In this document: piece after piece, positions 8,460-19,565 of the stretch
How positions within the stretch are numbered: the stretch's first letter is position 1
Layout: every line of letters starts with the position of its first letter
Source of the DNA: Pontibacter akesuensis
Lineage (GTDB): Bacteria > Bacteroidota > Bacteroidia > Cytophagales > Hymenobacteraceae
DNA length: 64,000 nucleotides
Assembly: GCF_001611675.1 (NCBI RefSeq)
Contig: NZ_CP014766.1
Span: 1 to 64,000, forward strand
Reading direction: 5' to 3'
Translations under genes and position numbers: made by a program
Notes under the pieces: model-generated
Databases searched by the model: none
What the model was told of the DNA's origin: nothing
Seen by the model: only the letters and a program-made list of their open reading frames with translations

Positions 8460-10244
8460 ATGCAACACCTTAAAAAAAACAAGAACCTGGCCCTTTTACT
8501 CGCTCTTTCACTCGGTGTTGGCAGCACCGGCTGTACGCTGCAGCGCATGGTGAAACAGGCAGAGAAGCACCAGGAAATCACCGTAGAACCCTCTCCCCTG
8601 ACCACCAACGGCCAGAACATCAACTTTGAACTGAAGGCCCAGGTGCCTGACAAACTGGTGCGGGAAGATGAAGCGTACAAGCTGGATATTTACTACGAGT
8701 ACGGCAACGACAAGCGCGAGAATATTGCCACGTATAACTTTGAGTTTGGCAATTTCCTGTACGAAAATCAGAAACCCACCATTATCCGCCAACTCTCCTT
8801 CCCCTACGACCCAGCCAAAGCCACAGGCCGCCTGATGGTGCAGGGCAAAGCGGTAGACAAAAAAGACGGGGACATAGAATATGGCAAGCCAAGGCAGGTG
8901 GCCGTGGGCCTGAATACCACACCGCTGCTGCTGGTGCGCAACAACGAATTCACCTTCGATTCAAACGAGTTCAAGGAGGCGGTGGATAAACCTGCCAGTC
9001 TGCTCTTCTATTTCAGGGAGAACAGTGCTGAGCTGAACAAAACAGCTGACTCCAACATGCAGGCACTAGACCAGTATGTGCTGGATGATGTCCCTTCGCA
9101 AAACATCAAAATCATCGGATACCAGGCGCCGGGTGAAAAAGGAAACGGCCTGGCCTCCAGGCGCGCCAGGGAACTGGAGAACTATTACCGAAAGCAGCTA
9201 AAAACCCTAGACTACAGCGACAAAAAGGTAAACATCACCACCGAGGTAAGCGACAACAGCTTTAAAACCCTTCAGGAGAAGGTGCAGTTATCTGCACTGC
9301 CAAAAGCGCAGAAGCAGGAGGTGCTGGCTATACTTGGCAGCGACAGCACCAACACGAGCCAAAAGCAGCAGGCCCTGCAGCAGACAGCCGCCTTCGATTA
9401 CCTGCAAAAATACGTGTACCCGAGCCTGCGCGCCGCCGAAGTGCACGTAGACTACAACCGCAGCCGCAAGCCGGATTACGAACTGTATGTACTTGCCAAG
9501 CAGATTGCACAGGAAAAAGCGGATGCCAATGCGCTGACAGAGGAAGAACTGCAGTATGCCGCCACCCTGACGCCGCTGCTCGACGAAAAGCGCAAGCTAT
9601 ACGAAGCTGCTGTAAAAACCACAGACAAGTGGCCGGCCTACTACAACCTGGGCGTGGTGTACAACGAAATGGCCCGAAAGGATTACCGCCCTAAGGCCAA
9701 GCAGGCACTGTTGGCAAAAGCCATCCAAAACCTGAGATACGCTGGTTTCCGCAACCCATCCGCCAAAGTATACTACAGCCTCGCCAGTGCCTACCACCAG
9801 CACGAAGATTACCTCGAGGCCCTGCAAAGCTACGACTATGCCATCAGGCAGGGAGGCTCTCCAGAACTGCTGCAGCGCATTTTCGCCGATAAAGCCGCTC
9901 TGGAGATAGAAACAGGACAGTACGACGCGGCCATCAACAGCCTAAGCTACGCCGGCGACAGTTACCAGACCAATATGAACCTGGGCCTAAGCTACCTGCT
10001 GAAGGAAAATTACGAAGGCGCCGAGGAGTTTTACCAAAAGGCACTGGCTCAGCAGCCAAACGATGCGCTGGCTTATTACAGCCTAGCCCTGATTGGTGCC
10101 CGCACGCAGAACGAGCAGATGCTGGAGGAAAACCTGCGCCGCGCCGTAAACGCCGACAGCACCTTCACACAGAAAGCCATTAATGATCTGGAGTTTGAGG
10201 CTTATCGCGACAAGGCGGCTTACAAGGATGCGCTGATTCGTTAA
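8460..10244 (+). CDS. TPR-repeat lipoprotein
   Basis: A 594-residue envelope protein. I chose the ATG at 8460 because it gives a lipoprotein signal: a basic start (MQHLKKNK), a hydrophobic stretch and the lipobox STGC. An earlier ATG at 8424 adds 12 residues. The middle (about residues 170-260) has a block resembling the peptidoglycan-associated OmpA-like fold (FYFRENSAELNK, then IKIIGYQAPGEKGNGLASRRA). The C-terminal half holds tetratricopeptide repeats (AYYNLGVVYNEMARKDY, KVYYSLASAYHQHEDYLEAL, MNLGLSYLLKENYEGAEEFY). It may scaffold an envelope complex, but I do not recognise a named function. Confidence 0.75.
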   Translation: MQHLKKNKNLALLLALSLGVGSTGCTLQRMVKQAEKHQEITVEPSPLTTNGQNINFELKAQVPDKLVREDEAYKLDIYYEYGNDKRENIATYNFEFGNFLYENQKPTIIRQLSFPYDPAKATGRLMVQGKAVDKKDGDIEYGKPRQVAVGLNTTPLLLVRNNEFTFDSNEFKEAVDKPASLLFYFRENSAELNKTADSNMQALDQYVLDDVPSQNIKIIGYQAPGEKGNGLASRRARELENYYRKQLKTLDYSDKKVNITTEVSDNSFKTLQEKVQLSALPKAQKQEVLAILGSDSTNTSQKQQALQQTAAFDYLQKYVYPSLRAAEVHVDYNRSRKPDYELYVLAKQIAQEKADANALTEEELQYAATLTPLLDEKRKLYEAAVKTTDKWPAYYNLGVVYNEMARKDYRPKAKQALLAKAIQNLRYAGFRNPSAKVYYSLASAYHQHEDYLEALQSYDYAIRQGGSPELLQRIFADKAALEIETGQYDAAINSLSYAGDSYQTNMNLGLSYLLKENYEGAEEFYQKALAQQPNDALAYYSLALIGARTQNEQMLEENLRRAVNADSTFTQKAINDLEFEAYRDKAAYKDALIR

Positions 10245-10331
10245 CCCAATTGGCAGAAAAGCTACGCTTACATTGTAATTTCAGAGAGTTCTCTTAATTT
10301 TACTTTCTGAACCGAGAATTAAACATCATAT

Positions 10332-11315
10332 ATGCGAAGTATACAGTTTAGAGAAGCCCTCCGTGAGGCAATGCAGGAGGAGATGCGCCGCGACGAAAGC
10401 GTGTTTCTGATGGGTGAAGAAGTAGCCGAATACAACGGTGCCTATAAAGTAAGTCAGGGCATGCTGGACGAGTTTGGTCCAGAGCGCATCATCGACACGC
10501 CAATTGCCGAGTTGGGTTTTGCCGGTATCGGTGTGGGTGCCGCCATGAACGGACTGCGTCCGATCATCGAATTCATGACTTTCAACTTCTCACTCGTAGC
10601 CATCGACCAGGTAATTAACTCTGCCGCTAAAGTGATGTCCATGTCAGGAGGCCAGTACAGCGCGCCGATGGTATTCCGCGGCCCGACTGGTAGCGCGGGG
10701 ATGCTGTCGTCTCAGCACTCACAGAACTTTGAGAACTGGTATGCCAACACACCAGGCCTTAAGGTAGTGGTTCCGTCAAACCCTTACGATGCAAAAGGCT
10801 TGCTGAAGGCTTCCATCCGCGACAATGACCCGGTAATATTTATGGAGTCCGAGCAGATGTATGGTGATAAGGGCGAAGTTCCTGAAGAAGAATACATCCT
10901 GCCAATTGGCGTGGCCGACATTAAACGCGAAGGAACTGACGTAACCATCGTTTCTTTTGGCAAGATGATGAAAGTAGCCCTGGCTGCGGCTGATGAACTG
11001 GCGAAGGACGGCATTGAGGCTGAAGTAATCGACCTGCGCACGGTGCGCCCGATCGACTACAAAACCCTGATCGAGTCTGTTAAAAAGACAAACCGTATGG
11101 TAGTGGTGGAAGAAGCATGGCCGTTGGCTTCCATCTCTTCTGAAATAGCGTACCACATCCAGAGCAACGCATTTGATTACATGGATGCCCCGGTGAAGCG
11201 TGTAACATGCCGCGATGTGCCGCTTCCGTACGCGCCAACACTGATCGAGGCGTCACTGCCGAACATTGAGCGTACTGTAGATGCGGTAAAAAAAGTAATG
11301 TATAAGGAGGCATAA
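10332..11315 (+). CDS. pdhB: Pyruvate dehydrogenase E1 component, beta subunit
   Basis: The 327-residue beta chain of a thiamine-diphosphate E1 enzyme, which feeds acetyl groups to the lipoyl E2. It starts [32 protein letters not shown], where MGEEVAEY carries the conserved glutamate that activates thiamine diphosphate. It continues with [17 protein letters not shown], the transketolase C-terminal block [14 protein letters not shown] and [12 protein letters not shown]. The short spacing after MGEEV is the pyruvate type rather than the branched-chain type. The alpha subunit is not adjacent. A second, fused alpha-beta E1 is encoded at 43939-46347. Confidence 0.92.
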   Translation: MRSIQFREALREAMQEEMRRDESVFLMGEEVAEYNGAYKVSQGMLDEFGPERIIDTPIAELGFAGIGVGAAMNGLRPIIEFMTFNFSLVAIDQVINSAAKVMSMSGGQYSAPMVFRGPTGSAGMLSSQHSQNFENWYANTPGLKVVVPSNPYDAKGLLKASIRDNDPVIFMESEQMYGDKGEVPEEEYILPIGVADIKREGTDVTIVSFGKMMKVALAAADELAKDGIEAEVIDLRTVRPIDYKTLIESVKKTNRMVVVEEAWPLASISSEIAYHIQSNAFDYMDAPVKRVTCRDVPLPYAPTLIEASLPNIERTVDAVKKVMYKEA

Positions 11316-11341
11316 GACTCTCCTGCTTTAGATCATATCCG

Positions 11342-11376
11342 GCGGCGGAGCTACTAAGCTTCGCCGCTGTTGTTTT
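11342..11376 (+). terminator. Terminator after pdhB
   Basis: An inverted repeat (GGCGGCGGAG and CTTCGCCGCT, two mismatches) lies 27 bases behind the stop and is followed by TGTTGTTTTC. The T-run is weak. Confidence 0.55.
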
Positions 11377-11404
11377 CATAATTTCCCAAGGCTAGCTAAA
11401 CTTC

Positions 11405-12301
11405 ATGCAATCGCGGCTTATACTTGTCCTTCTGCTACTGCTTTGCCTGTCGCGTACAAGTATGGCGCAGCCGGTGGTAGACACTACGGCTGTAAACCAG
11501 AAGCGGCTGGTGGTAGTAGGCGCTACATTTGCGGTAGGCTATACGGCGATGCTGGTTTCTTTGAACCAGGCTTGGTATGCCGAGGAAGCACGAACAAAAT
11601 TTCATTTTTTTGATGACAGCAAAGAGTGGCGGCAGGTAGACAAAGCCGGGCATTTCTGGAGCGCTTTCCACGAGAGCCGGATGGGTATGGATGTGCTGCG
11701 TTGGGCAAGTGTGCCGGAGAAGAAAGCCATACTTTACGGCGGCCTTCTGGGAGTTGCGCTGCAAACACCCATCGAGCTATTTGACGGTTATCAGGCAGCT
11801 TATGGCGCTTCTGTAACGGATATAGTGGCTAACACAGTTGGTTCCGCAGCGGCCGTAGCCCAGGAGCTTGCCTGGCAGGAAATCCGCATCATGCCCAAAT
11901 ACTCTTTTCATACTTCCCGCTATGCCACCATGCGCCCGAAGGTGCTCGGCAGCAACTTAGCTGAGCAGGCCCTGAAGGATTATAACGGACAAACCTACTG
12001 GCTTTCAGTGGATGTGGGAGCGTTTTTGAAGGAGGAGAGCCGCTATCCCAAATGGCTGAACCTGGCTGTAGGCTACGGTGCCGAGGAAATGGTGTACAAC
12101 GATCCGGAGCGTAACGCTGCGGCTGGCCTGGATGCGCACCGCCAGTTCTACCTCAGCCCCGACCTGAATTTAATGCACTTTAAGGGCCGCAGCAAAGTAT
12201 GGAATACCACGCTCTACCTGCTCAGCATCATCAAAATACCAGCACCAGCTTTGGAATACAACCGGCTGGACGGCCTGAAACTGCACCCGCTATACTTCTA
12301 G
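11405..12301 (+). CDS. DUF2279 family predicted periplasmic/outer-membrane-associated protein
   Basis: A 298-residue protein with a clear signal peptide (MQSRLILVLLLLLCLSRTSMAQ). The core matches the DUF2279 pattern of Bacteroidota: FHFFDDSKEWRQVDKAGHFW, then a histidine-containing stretch, a hydrophobic glycine-rich segment (YGGLLGVALQTPIELFDGY) and DIVANTVGSAAAV. YfiM-like proteins share this fold. The biochemical role is not known. It stands alone between pdhB and the Smr-domain gene. Confidence 0.8.
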   Translation: MQSRLILVLLLLLCLSRTSMAQPVVDTTAVNQKRLVVVGATFAVGYTAMLVSLNQAWYAEEARTKFHFFDDSKEWRQVDKAGHFWSAFHESRMGMDVLRWASVPEKKAILYGGLLGVALQTPIELFDGYQAAYGASVTDIVANTVGSAAAVAQELAWQEIRIMPKYSFHTSRYATMRPKVLGSNLAEQALKDYNGQTYWLSVDVGAFLKEESRYPKWLNLAVGYGAEEMVYNDPERNAAAGLDAHRQFYLSPDLNLMHFKGRSKVWNTTLYLLSIIKIPAPALEYNRLDGLKLHPLYF

Positions 12302-12338
12302 CCACTTCCCTCCTGCCTCCAGAGTCTTTTACAATTCG

Positions 12339-12346
12339 TATCTTTG
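12339..12346 (+). promoter_or_regulatory. -7 promoter element TATCTTTG before the Smr-domain gene
   Basis: It matches TAnnTTTG exactly. It overlaps a possible TTG start at 12344, which argues that translation begins at the ATG at 12416 instead. Confidence 0.6.
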
Positions 12347-12415
12347 TACAAGCGGGATATGGCCATACTTTCAAGTCAGGTGATCAACCCAACACAAGTA
12401 ACGAATAAAAAACAT

Positions 12416-13372
12416 ATGAACGTAGGAGACAGAGTGCGCCTGATGTCCGGCCGTGAAGAAGGTATCATCACGCGCCTTTTAGATAACAATATCGTAGAAG
12501 TAGCCATCGACAACGACTTCACCATCCCTGTTGCCAGACGCGAGGTGGTGGTGATTGCTGCCGAGGAAAAGCAGTTTATGCGCCCTGAGGATGCCATTGC
12601 CCCGGCTCCTGCGCGAGTTAAAGCACCACAGGCGCCTCTGCTGGCCGCGCAAGGCATTTACTTGGCGCTGGTGCATCAGTCGGATGAGTTGCTGGCGGTA
12701 ACGGTGGTGAATAATTCCGATTATGATCTGCTTTTTACGAGCGGCGAGGAACGCGAAAAGAACTACCGAGGCTTGCAGAACGACAAACTGGCTCCTAAGG
12801 CAACGCGCGTCATCACGCATTACCACCTGAAGGATTTCGAGAAATGGCCAAACCTGCTCATCCAGTTCATGCAGCACCGCAATGGCAGCCCTACCATTTT
12901 TGAGCCTACCGTAAAGTGCATCCAGTTCAAGGCCAGCTCCTTCTACAAAAGCAAGCGCACGGCACCGGTTCTCAATAAAGAAGGTTACGTGTACCAACTC
13001 GACCAGAAGCCCGTCTCCATCGATCCGGACAAGATTAAGGAACAGTTGGCTGAGGCGGTTGAGAAAAGCGAGAATTTTAAACTGACCGCACCGGAGCACG
13101 AAGTGGACCTGCACATCGAGAAGCTGATCGACGACCACAGCGGCATGAGCAACAGCGCCATGCTGAAGCTGCAGTTGGAGCGGTTCCAGGATGCCCTGGA
13201 TCGTGCCATGGCCACCAATATGCACGAGATCGTGTTCATTCACGGGGCCGGCAACGGCGTGCTGCGCAAGGAACTTCAGAAAATCCTGAGTCGCACCCCA
13301 GGCATTCAGCACTACAAAGATGCTCACAAAGAAAAGTTTGGCTACGGCGCCACGCTGGTAAAGCTGAAATAG
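12416..13372 (+). CDS. DUF2027 domain protein with C-terminal Smr (MutS2-like) nuclease domain
   Basis: The 318-residue protein begins with a small beta-barrel-like segment (MNVGDRVRLMSGREEGIITR). It continues into the DUF2027 region and ends with an Smr domain (EVDLHIEKLIDDHSGMSNSA, VFIHGAGNGVLRKEL, YGATLVKL). Smr domains act as endonucleases on branched DNA or stalled-ribosome mRNA in MutS2 and SmrA/B relatives, and the HGAGNG loop is the conserved site. The fusion of DUF2027 and Smr is usual in Bacteroidota. The start was set at the ATG at 12416 because the promoter-like TATCTTTG overlaps the longer frame. The substrate is unknown. Confidence 0.85.
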   Translation: MNVGDRVRLMSGREEGIITRLLDNNIVEVAIDNDFTIPVARREVVVIAAEEKQFMRPEDAIAPAPARVKAPQAPLLAAQGIYLALVHQSDELLAVTVVNNSDYDLLFTSGEEREKNYRGLQNDKLAPKATRVITHYHLKDFEKWPNLLIQFMQHRNGSPTIFEPTVKCIQFKASSFYKSKRTAPVLNKEGYVYQLDQKPVSIDPDKIKEQLAEAVEKSENFKLTAPEHEVDLHIEKLIDDHSGMSNSAMLKLQLERFQDALDRAMATNMHEIVFIHGAGNGVLRKELQKILSRTPGIQHYKDAHKEKFGYGATLVKLK

Positions 13373-13382
13373 CCTTGGTAGT

Positions 13383-13482
13383 TCTGAGTCATGGGTTCTG
13401 AGTCACGAGTTGTCCCATATATTTATAACTCAAGACTCAGAATTCGTGACTCAGAACAAAACCAGAACCTACGGTTCTGGTT
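13383..13482. repeat. Inverted 'ttctgagtca' repeats plus a 10-bp hairpin between the Smr gene and rnpB
   Basis: TTCTGAGTCA occurs twice on the left (13383-13408) and its inverse occurs at 13430-13459, enclosing about 35 bp. Directly behind lies a perfect 10-bp hairpin with a three-base loop (AACCAGAACC / GGTTCTGGTT, 13460-13482), which probably ends transcription of the upstream gene. The outer repeats look like a small mobile intergenic element. Confidence 0.6.
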
Positions 13483-13488
13483 ATTTGT

Positions 13489-13496
13489 TATCTTTG
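13489..13496 (+). promoter_or_regulatory. rnpB -7 element TATCTTTG
   Basis: A perfect TAnnTTTG octamer ending 16 bases before the first paired base of RNase P RNA, the correct spacing for a transcript starting near 13503-13511. Confidence 0.65.
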
Positions 13497-13510
13497 CTGC
13501 TGAACAAAGT

Positions 13511-13900
13511 ATCAACGGCAAGCCGTCTTATCGCTGCCCTTTCGGGGGGAGAGGAAAGTCCGGGCAACGCAGAGCATCCTACTTCCTAACGGGAAGGGTC
13601 CTGAGCAATTGGGATACAGCCAGTGCCACAGAAAATAACCGCCAGCCTTGTGCTGGTAAGGGTGAAAAGGTGCGGTAAGAGCGCACCAGCGGCTGGGTGA
13701 CCAGTCCGGCTGGGTAAACCTTAGGAGTTGAAAGACCAAATAGGCTGGCAGCGCCTCGCTTCGGCGGGGCTAAGGGCTGCTCGTCCGATGTCAGTGGGTA
13801 GGTCGATGGAGCCTGCGCGCGAGTGCAGGCCTAGATAAATGATAAGACGCTGTGCCTTCGGGCGTAGCGACAGAACCCGGCTTACAGGCTTGTCGTTGAT
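13511..13900 (+). ncRNA. rnpB: RNase P RNA (class A)
   Basis: This is the catalytic RNA of RNase P, which removes 5' leaders from tRNA precursors. Conserved blocks are visible in order: GAGGAAAGTCCGGGC near the 5' side (13551-13565), an internal AAGGGTGAAAAGGTGCGGTA region, and GACAGAACCCGGCTTACAGG near the 3' end. The ends pair in helix P1: CAACGGCAAGC at 13513-13523 matches GCTTGTCGTTG at 13888-13898 with one G-U pair. The length of about 390 bases is normal for the class. A promoter -7 octamer lies just upstream. Exact ends are approximate. Confidence 0.95.
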
Positions 13901-14164
13901 GTTTTGTTTTCCTTTCTAAAAATACCTCCCACACTTCTAAGGAGTAGTAGCCATACTATAGTCGGGATAAACTTGGCGCTTGCTCAGGAAATGGGAGTCA
14001 TCCTGCCAATCCTCCAATACTAAAAATCCTGATTCAGACAAAAAGAATTAGCGCATACCGCAGCAAGTATAAATTCATACTTCCCCACAGCAAAAGCCCC
14101 TAAACCATCTGCCCTATTTCCTGTGTGCTTTAGAATCTGTTTCCTATTTTTACAGGAAGTATAA

Positions 14165-16186
<2,022 letters not shown>

Positions 16187-16213
16187 AGACTGCCTTTGCT
16201 TCTGCTATATAAG

Positions 16214-16337
16214 TCACCTCACCCCAACCTTCTACCAACTCGGGCAAGGGAACATAAATTGCCCGTGCTGTTTTGCACACAAGTAGCAAAAGTAACAAAT
16301 CCCTCCTCCCTCTGGGAGGAAGCCAGGAGGAGGGTTT
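16214..16337. repeat. CCCCTCC-type intergenic repeat, degenerate doublet
   Basis: The right half (16297-16336) is a palindromic ATCCCTCCTCCCTCTGGGAG unit followed by CCAGGAGGAGGG. The left half (16216-16254) is a decayed inverse copy starting CACCTCACCCCAACC. It belongs to the same family as the doublets near 23.4, 29.5, 30.1 and 31.8 kb. Confidence 0.6.
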
Positions 16338-16399
16338 AAGATTTGAATAATCTTATTGAGTACCTGCCTCTAAGATCTTAGCACGCCATTGCTTATCCT

Positions 16400-16433
16400 A
16401 AAAAAGAAGAGCAGCACCGTTTAACGGTGCTGC
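16400..16433 (-). terminator. Terminator of the ABC-2 exporter operon
   Basis: Ten-base perfect arms GCAGCACCGT/ACGGTGCTGC with a three-base loop. On the minus strand the stem is followed by CTTCTTTTTTA. It lies 42 bases after the permease stop. Confidence 0.75.
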
Positions 16434-16474
16434 CCAACCTTTCAAACAACAAACAACTAAACTAAACTATAAAA

Positions 16475-17254
16475 TCAGGAGATGCGCTTTCGGGCTACAT
16501 CAAAATACCCAAGTATAAAAATCAGCAGGCCCGATCCCAGACTCAGCAATACCGGCTCTACAAATACCTGCTGCACATCGTTGCCCTTCGGAAACGTCAT
16601 AACGGTCATGAGCGGATAGGCGAATGGATAGTAGTGGATGTGTTCCCAGCGCATTGCCACCATCACCGTAATAATGGCCACTGTTCCGACGCCCATACTT
16701 AAAGCAAAGCTGCTCCAGCGCATACTCAGCCAGAACTGCAGCGCTACAATCACAAAGCAGGACAGGTACAGTTTCAGGCAGGTGATGTAGACAATATTCA
16801 ACCCTTCCACTACATCAAAGCCGAGATCAGGGCGCACCAGGCTAAGGAAAAAACCAGCAGCCAGGTAGGCCACCACATACACCGCATTGCTTAGCAGCAC
16901 CAACCCTAACACGGTACTTGCCTTCGCCAGGTAAATAGCGCCCTTGGGCAGCGGCAGGCTATAGAGGTGTTTCCATCCATTCGACTTGTGCTCAATGCCA
17001 TTGGTGAGGCTCGTTAGCAGGGCGATAAAAATGGGCATCAGCATGATGGTGTATACCATAAAGCTTTGCGCGGCGAAGGCATGCCAGGCATTAGCTCCGT
17101 CTTTGACCATATGCTCTCCTTTTGCCCAAAACACAAGCACATACATGCTGATGAGGGCGCAGGGAGCCAACACGGCCAACCACAGCGAGAAAGTGTTTTT
17201 CAGCTTCAGGGTTTCAGCGCTTAGGCTGTTACCATAGTAGGTTAAGCTATTCAT
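16475..17254 (-). CDS. ABC-2 type transporter permease
   Basis: A 259-residue membrane subunit with about six hydrophobic helices, beginning SLSAETLKLKNTFSLWLAVL, the usual ABC-2 permease start (a helix that parallels the membrane, then TM1). The block GIEHKSNGWKHLYSLPLPKG between TM2 and TM3 is the conserved loop seen in bacitracin- and lantibiotic-type exporters (BcrB/NosY-like). It overlaps the ATPase gene upstream by 4 bp, which shows translational coupling. The substrate is not evident. Such pairs export peptides, antibiotics or lipids, or assist cell-envelope stress resistance. Confidence 0.85.
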   Translation of the reverse strand: MNSLTYYGNSLSAETLKLKNTFSLWLAVLAPCALISMYVLVFWAKGEHMVKDGANAWHAFAAQSFMVYTIMLMPIFIALLTSLTNGIEHKSNGWKHLYSLPLPKGAIYLAKASTVLGLVLLSNAVYVVAYLAAGFFLSLVRPDLGFDVVEGLNIVYITCLKLYLSCFVIVALQFWLSMRWSSFALSMGVGTVAIITVMVAMRWEHIHYYPFAYPLMTVMTFPKGNDVQQVFVEPVLLSLGSGLLIFILGYFDVARKRIS

Positions 17255-18207
17255 AGTTTTGCAGGCTCTGATTGACGTGTAGCAGGCGCGGCAGCATCGG
17301 CGTTGGTAATGTGCAGAAACAGTTCTTCCAGATTCTGGGTGTTGCTACTGAGGCGGTACACCTCCAGCCCGTTTTCCACCAGCAAGCGGTTTAGTGATGC
17401 CACCTCGGTTTTATGCTGCACCTGCACTGTTACGCTATCTGCCTCCTGCGGCAGCACGTGGTACTGGTGATCCGACAGTAGCTTATGGGCTAATGTATTA
17501 TTGTTGGTTTCCAGTTGCAGCAGATTTGTCTGGAAAGCACTCTGGTAGAGGTTCTGCAAACTGCCCTGGTACAGGGTGGCGCCCTTGTCGATAATAGCCA
17601 GTTCGGTGGCGCATTTCTCTATTTCTGAAAGCAAATGGCTGGAGAGAAATATGGTTTTGCCAAAGTCGCGGTTCAGCCGGATGATAAGCTCCCGTATCTC
17701 TCGTATTCCACTGGGGTCCAATCCATTGGTTGGTTCATCTAAAATCAACAGTTCGGGGTCGGCAAGCAAAGCCAGGGCAATGCCCAGGCGCTGGCTCATG
17801 CCCAGCGAGTATTCTTTTGTCTTGCGCTTTGCGTCCTGTGTGAGTCCCACGGTTTGCAGCACCTCCGCAATGCGCGCCTTGGGTGCCTGCACCATCCGGC
17901 GGTGCATTTCCAGGTTATCGTAGCCAGATAGGTGGCGGTATAGCGTAGGCATTTCGATGAGGGCGCCGGTACGGCTCAGAATGTGGATGCGGTTCTCCTT
18001 CAGGTCCAGCCCGTGCAGCAGCACCTGCCCTTTTGGCACCGGCAGCAGGCCCAGTAAAATCCGGATGGTGGTGGACTTACCCGCCCCGTTTGGTCCCAGA
18101 AAGCCGAAAATAGCACCCTTAGGAACGCGAAGCTGCAGGTTGTGCAGCACTTGCCGGTTGCCGAAGCTGAAACTAAGCCCGTGAGTTTCGATAATGTTTT
18201 TCTTCAT
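17251..18207 (-). CDS. ABC transporter ATP-binding protein
   Basis: The 318-residue ATPase partner of the downstream ABC-2 permease. Walker A is GPNGAGKST (about residues 39-47), the signature is YSLGMSQRLGIA, Walker B is LLILDEPTNGLDP, and the H-loop is in IFLSSHLLSEIEK. About 90 extra residues follow the ATPase core (DKGATLYQGSLQNLYQSAF onward), usual for the BcrA/CcmA-like subfamily. The start is ATG at 18207. Transcription runs away from the sensor kinase gene, whose product may control it, since LytS/LytTR pairs often sit beside such exporters. That link is only inferred. Confidence 0.92.
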   Translation of the reverse strand: MKKNIIETHGLSFSFGNRQVLHNLQLRVPKGAIFGFLGPNGAGKSTTIRILLGLLPVPKGQVLLHGLDLKENRIHILSRTGALIEMPTLYRHLSGYDNLEMHRRMVQAPKARIAEVLQTVGLTQDAKRKTKEYSLGMSQRLGIALALLADPELLILDEPTNGLDPSGIREIRELIIRLNRDFGKTIFLSSHLLSEIEKCATELAIIDKGATLYQGSLQNLYQSAFQTNLLQLETNNNTLAHKLLSDHQYHVLPQEADSVTVQVQHKTEVASLNRLLVENGLEVYRLSSNTQNLEELFLHITNADAAAPATRQSEPAKL

Positions 18208-18541
18208 AGTTTCTTAGGTGTCAGAGGCGTCATTAAACAAAGAAGCTACTTATTCCGGATTCATCAAAACCGATTATACCAACGCCAGTAAATACAAGAT
18301 CAAGCTTACTGCCGGCCTAAGTCAGCAGTTAATCCCCTGAAAACCAACGTTTGGTAGGAACAATAGCCATTTTGGTATATACATACCATGCAAGAAGTGC
18401 AAAATGCTATACTTTGATTATCTTTAAGGAAAAAAAAGGCTGTGCCACGCCCTGCGCACCTAAAGCAGCGCGGCCTCCTTTATAACCACCCTAACCCGGA
18501 TACTCTTGCCTAGCACAAGCTTAGTTTTAACTCAGATGCCC
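18208..18541. other. Intergenic region between the exporter and the LytS gene
   Basis: About 330 bp without a gene. A dyad TGGTAT-N4-ATACCA at 18373-18388 could be an operator for either divergent unit. A TATACTT heptamer follows at 18407. No clear promoter octamer was found. Confidence 0.35.
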
Positions 18542-19561
18542 ATGAAAAAGCGCTATACCATTGCCATTCATGTCGTGGTCTGGCTTTTGTTTGAGACGTG
18601 GGTATTTTACTTTCTGTACACCAACAGCTCCATCTCCTTCAACAAGGTGACGGACGTGCTGGTCGGCATGTTCTTTAACATCCTGATCTTCTACTTCAAT
18701 TGGTACGTGCTGATTACGAAGTACCTGGCGCGCAACCGCATCCTGTTGTACCTGGCGGCGGTGCTGGCCACGCTGCTGACGACGGCCGTACTGCGCGCTA
18801 CGCTGGACTTTTATTTTTTCCGCGACTTTAAAAAGGATGTTACCGCCCTCTACTCCTACGACAGCATGATGCCCTACATCATGGGCGGGCTGGTGCTGGT
18901 GTTCATATCATCAGGCTTGAAAGTAACCGGGAACTACATCCGGAATGAGCGGCGCAACAAGGAGCTAGAAACGCAGAAGCTGACAGCGGAATTGGCGTTC
19001 CTGAAATCGCAGGTGAACCCGCACTTTTTGTTCAACACGCTAAACAATATCTACTCACTGGCTTACAAGCAGCACCCGGAAACGCCAGACGCCATCATGA
19101 AGCTCTCGCTGCTGATGCGCTACATGCTCTACGAAAGCAACGATGTGCTGGTGAGCCTGGAGAAAGAGGTAGACCATATCCGTAATTTTATAGATTTGCA
19201 GAAGCTGCGCCTGCGCGAGCAGACAAGTATAAAACTGAACATCCAGGGAGACCTGAAGGGAAAGCAGATTGCTCCGATGCTGCTGATGACGCTCGTTGAA
19301 AACGCTTTCAAGCACGGCCTGGTGAGCAAGAACGAGATCGGGATTATCCTGAACCTGGTGGTGCAGAACGACTCGCTGCTTTTCAGTACCATCAACAACA
19401 CCAGCCAGCACAAGAAGCGGGAGTTTGGCGGCATCGGACTAGAGAACCTGAAGCGCCGCCTCAACCTGCTTTACAACAAGCGCCACGAGCTGACCTTTGA
19501 GGAGAAAGAAGGAACATTTTACGCAACACTGAAACTATACTTTACCCCCCTAAACGCATAA
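18542..19561 (+). CDS. LytS-type sensor histidine kinase
   Basis: A membrane sensor kinase of the His_kinase (PF06580) class. I chose the ATG at 18542 (MKKRYTIAIHVV). ATG 18536 and TTG 18506 are alternatives. About four hydrophobic helices fill residues 5-130, followed by a short charged linker (NERRNKELETQKLTAELAFL). The phosphoacceptor block is SQVNPHFLFNTLNNIYSLA and the ATP-binding N box is LVENAFKHGLV. There is no separate sensory domain, so the helices themselves must sense. The response regulator follows after 4 bp, and the pair is surely one operon. The signal is unknown. Confidence 0.92.
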   Translation: MKKRYTIAIHVVVWLLFETWVFYFLYTNSSISFNKVTDVLVGMFFNILIFYFNWYVLITKYLARNRILLYLAAVLATLLTTAVLRATLDFYFFRDFKKDVTALYSYDSMMPYIMGGLVLVFISSGLKVTGNYIRNERRNKELETQKLTAELAFLKSQVNPHFLFNTLNNIYSLAYKQHPETPDAIMKLSLLMRYMLYESNDVLVSLEKEVDHIRNFIDLQKLRLREQTSIKLNIQGDLKGKQIAPMLLMTLVENAFKHGLVSKNEIGIILNLVVQNDSLLFSTINNTSQHKKREFGGIGLENLKRRLNLLYNKRHELTFEEKEGTFYATLKLYFTPLNA

Positions 19562-19565
19562 AACT

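Noticed and set aside
12479..13327. 282-codon frame on the minus strand
   Set aside because: Exact antisense of the DUF2027-Smr gene. The translation shows mirror-composition bias rather than a protein family.
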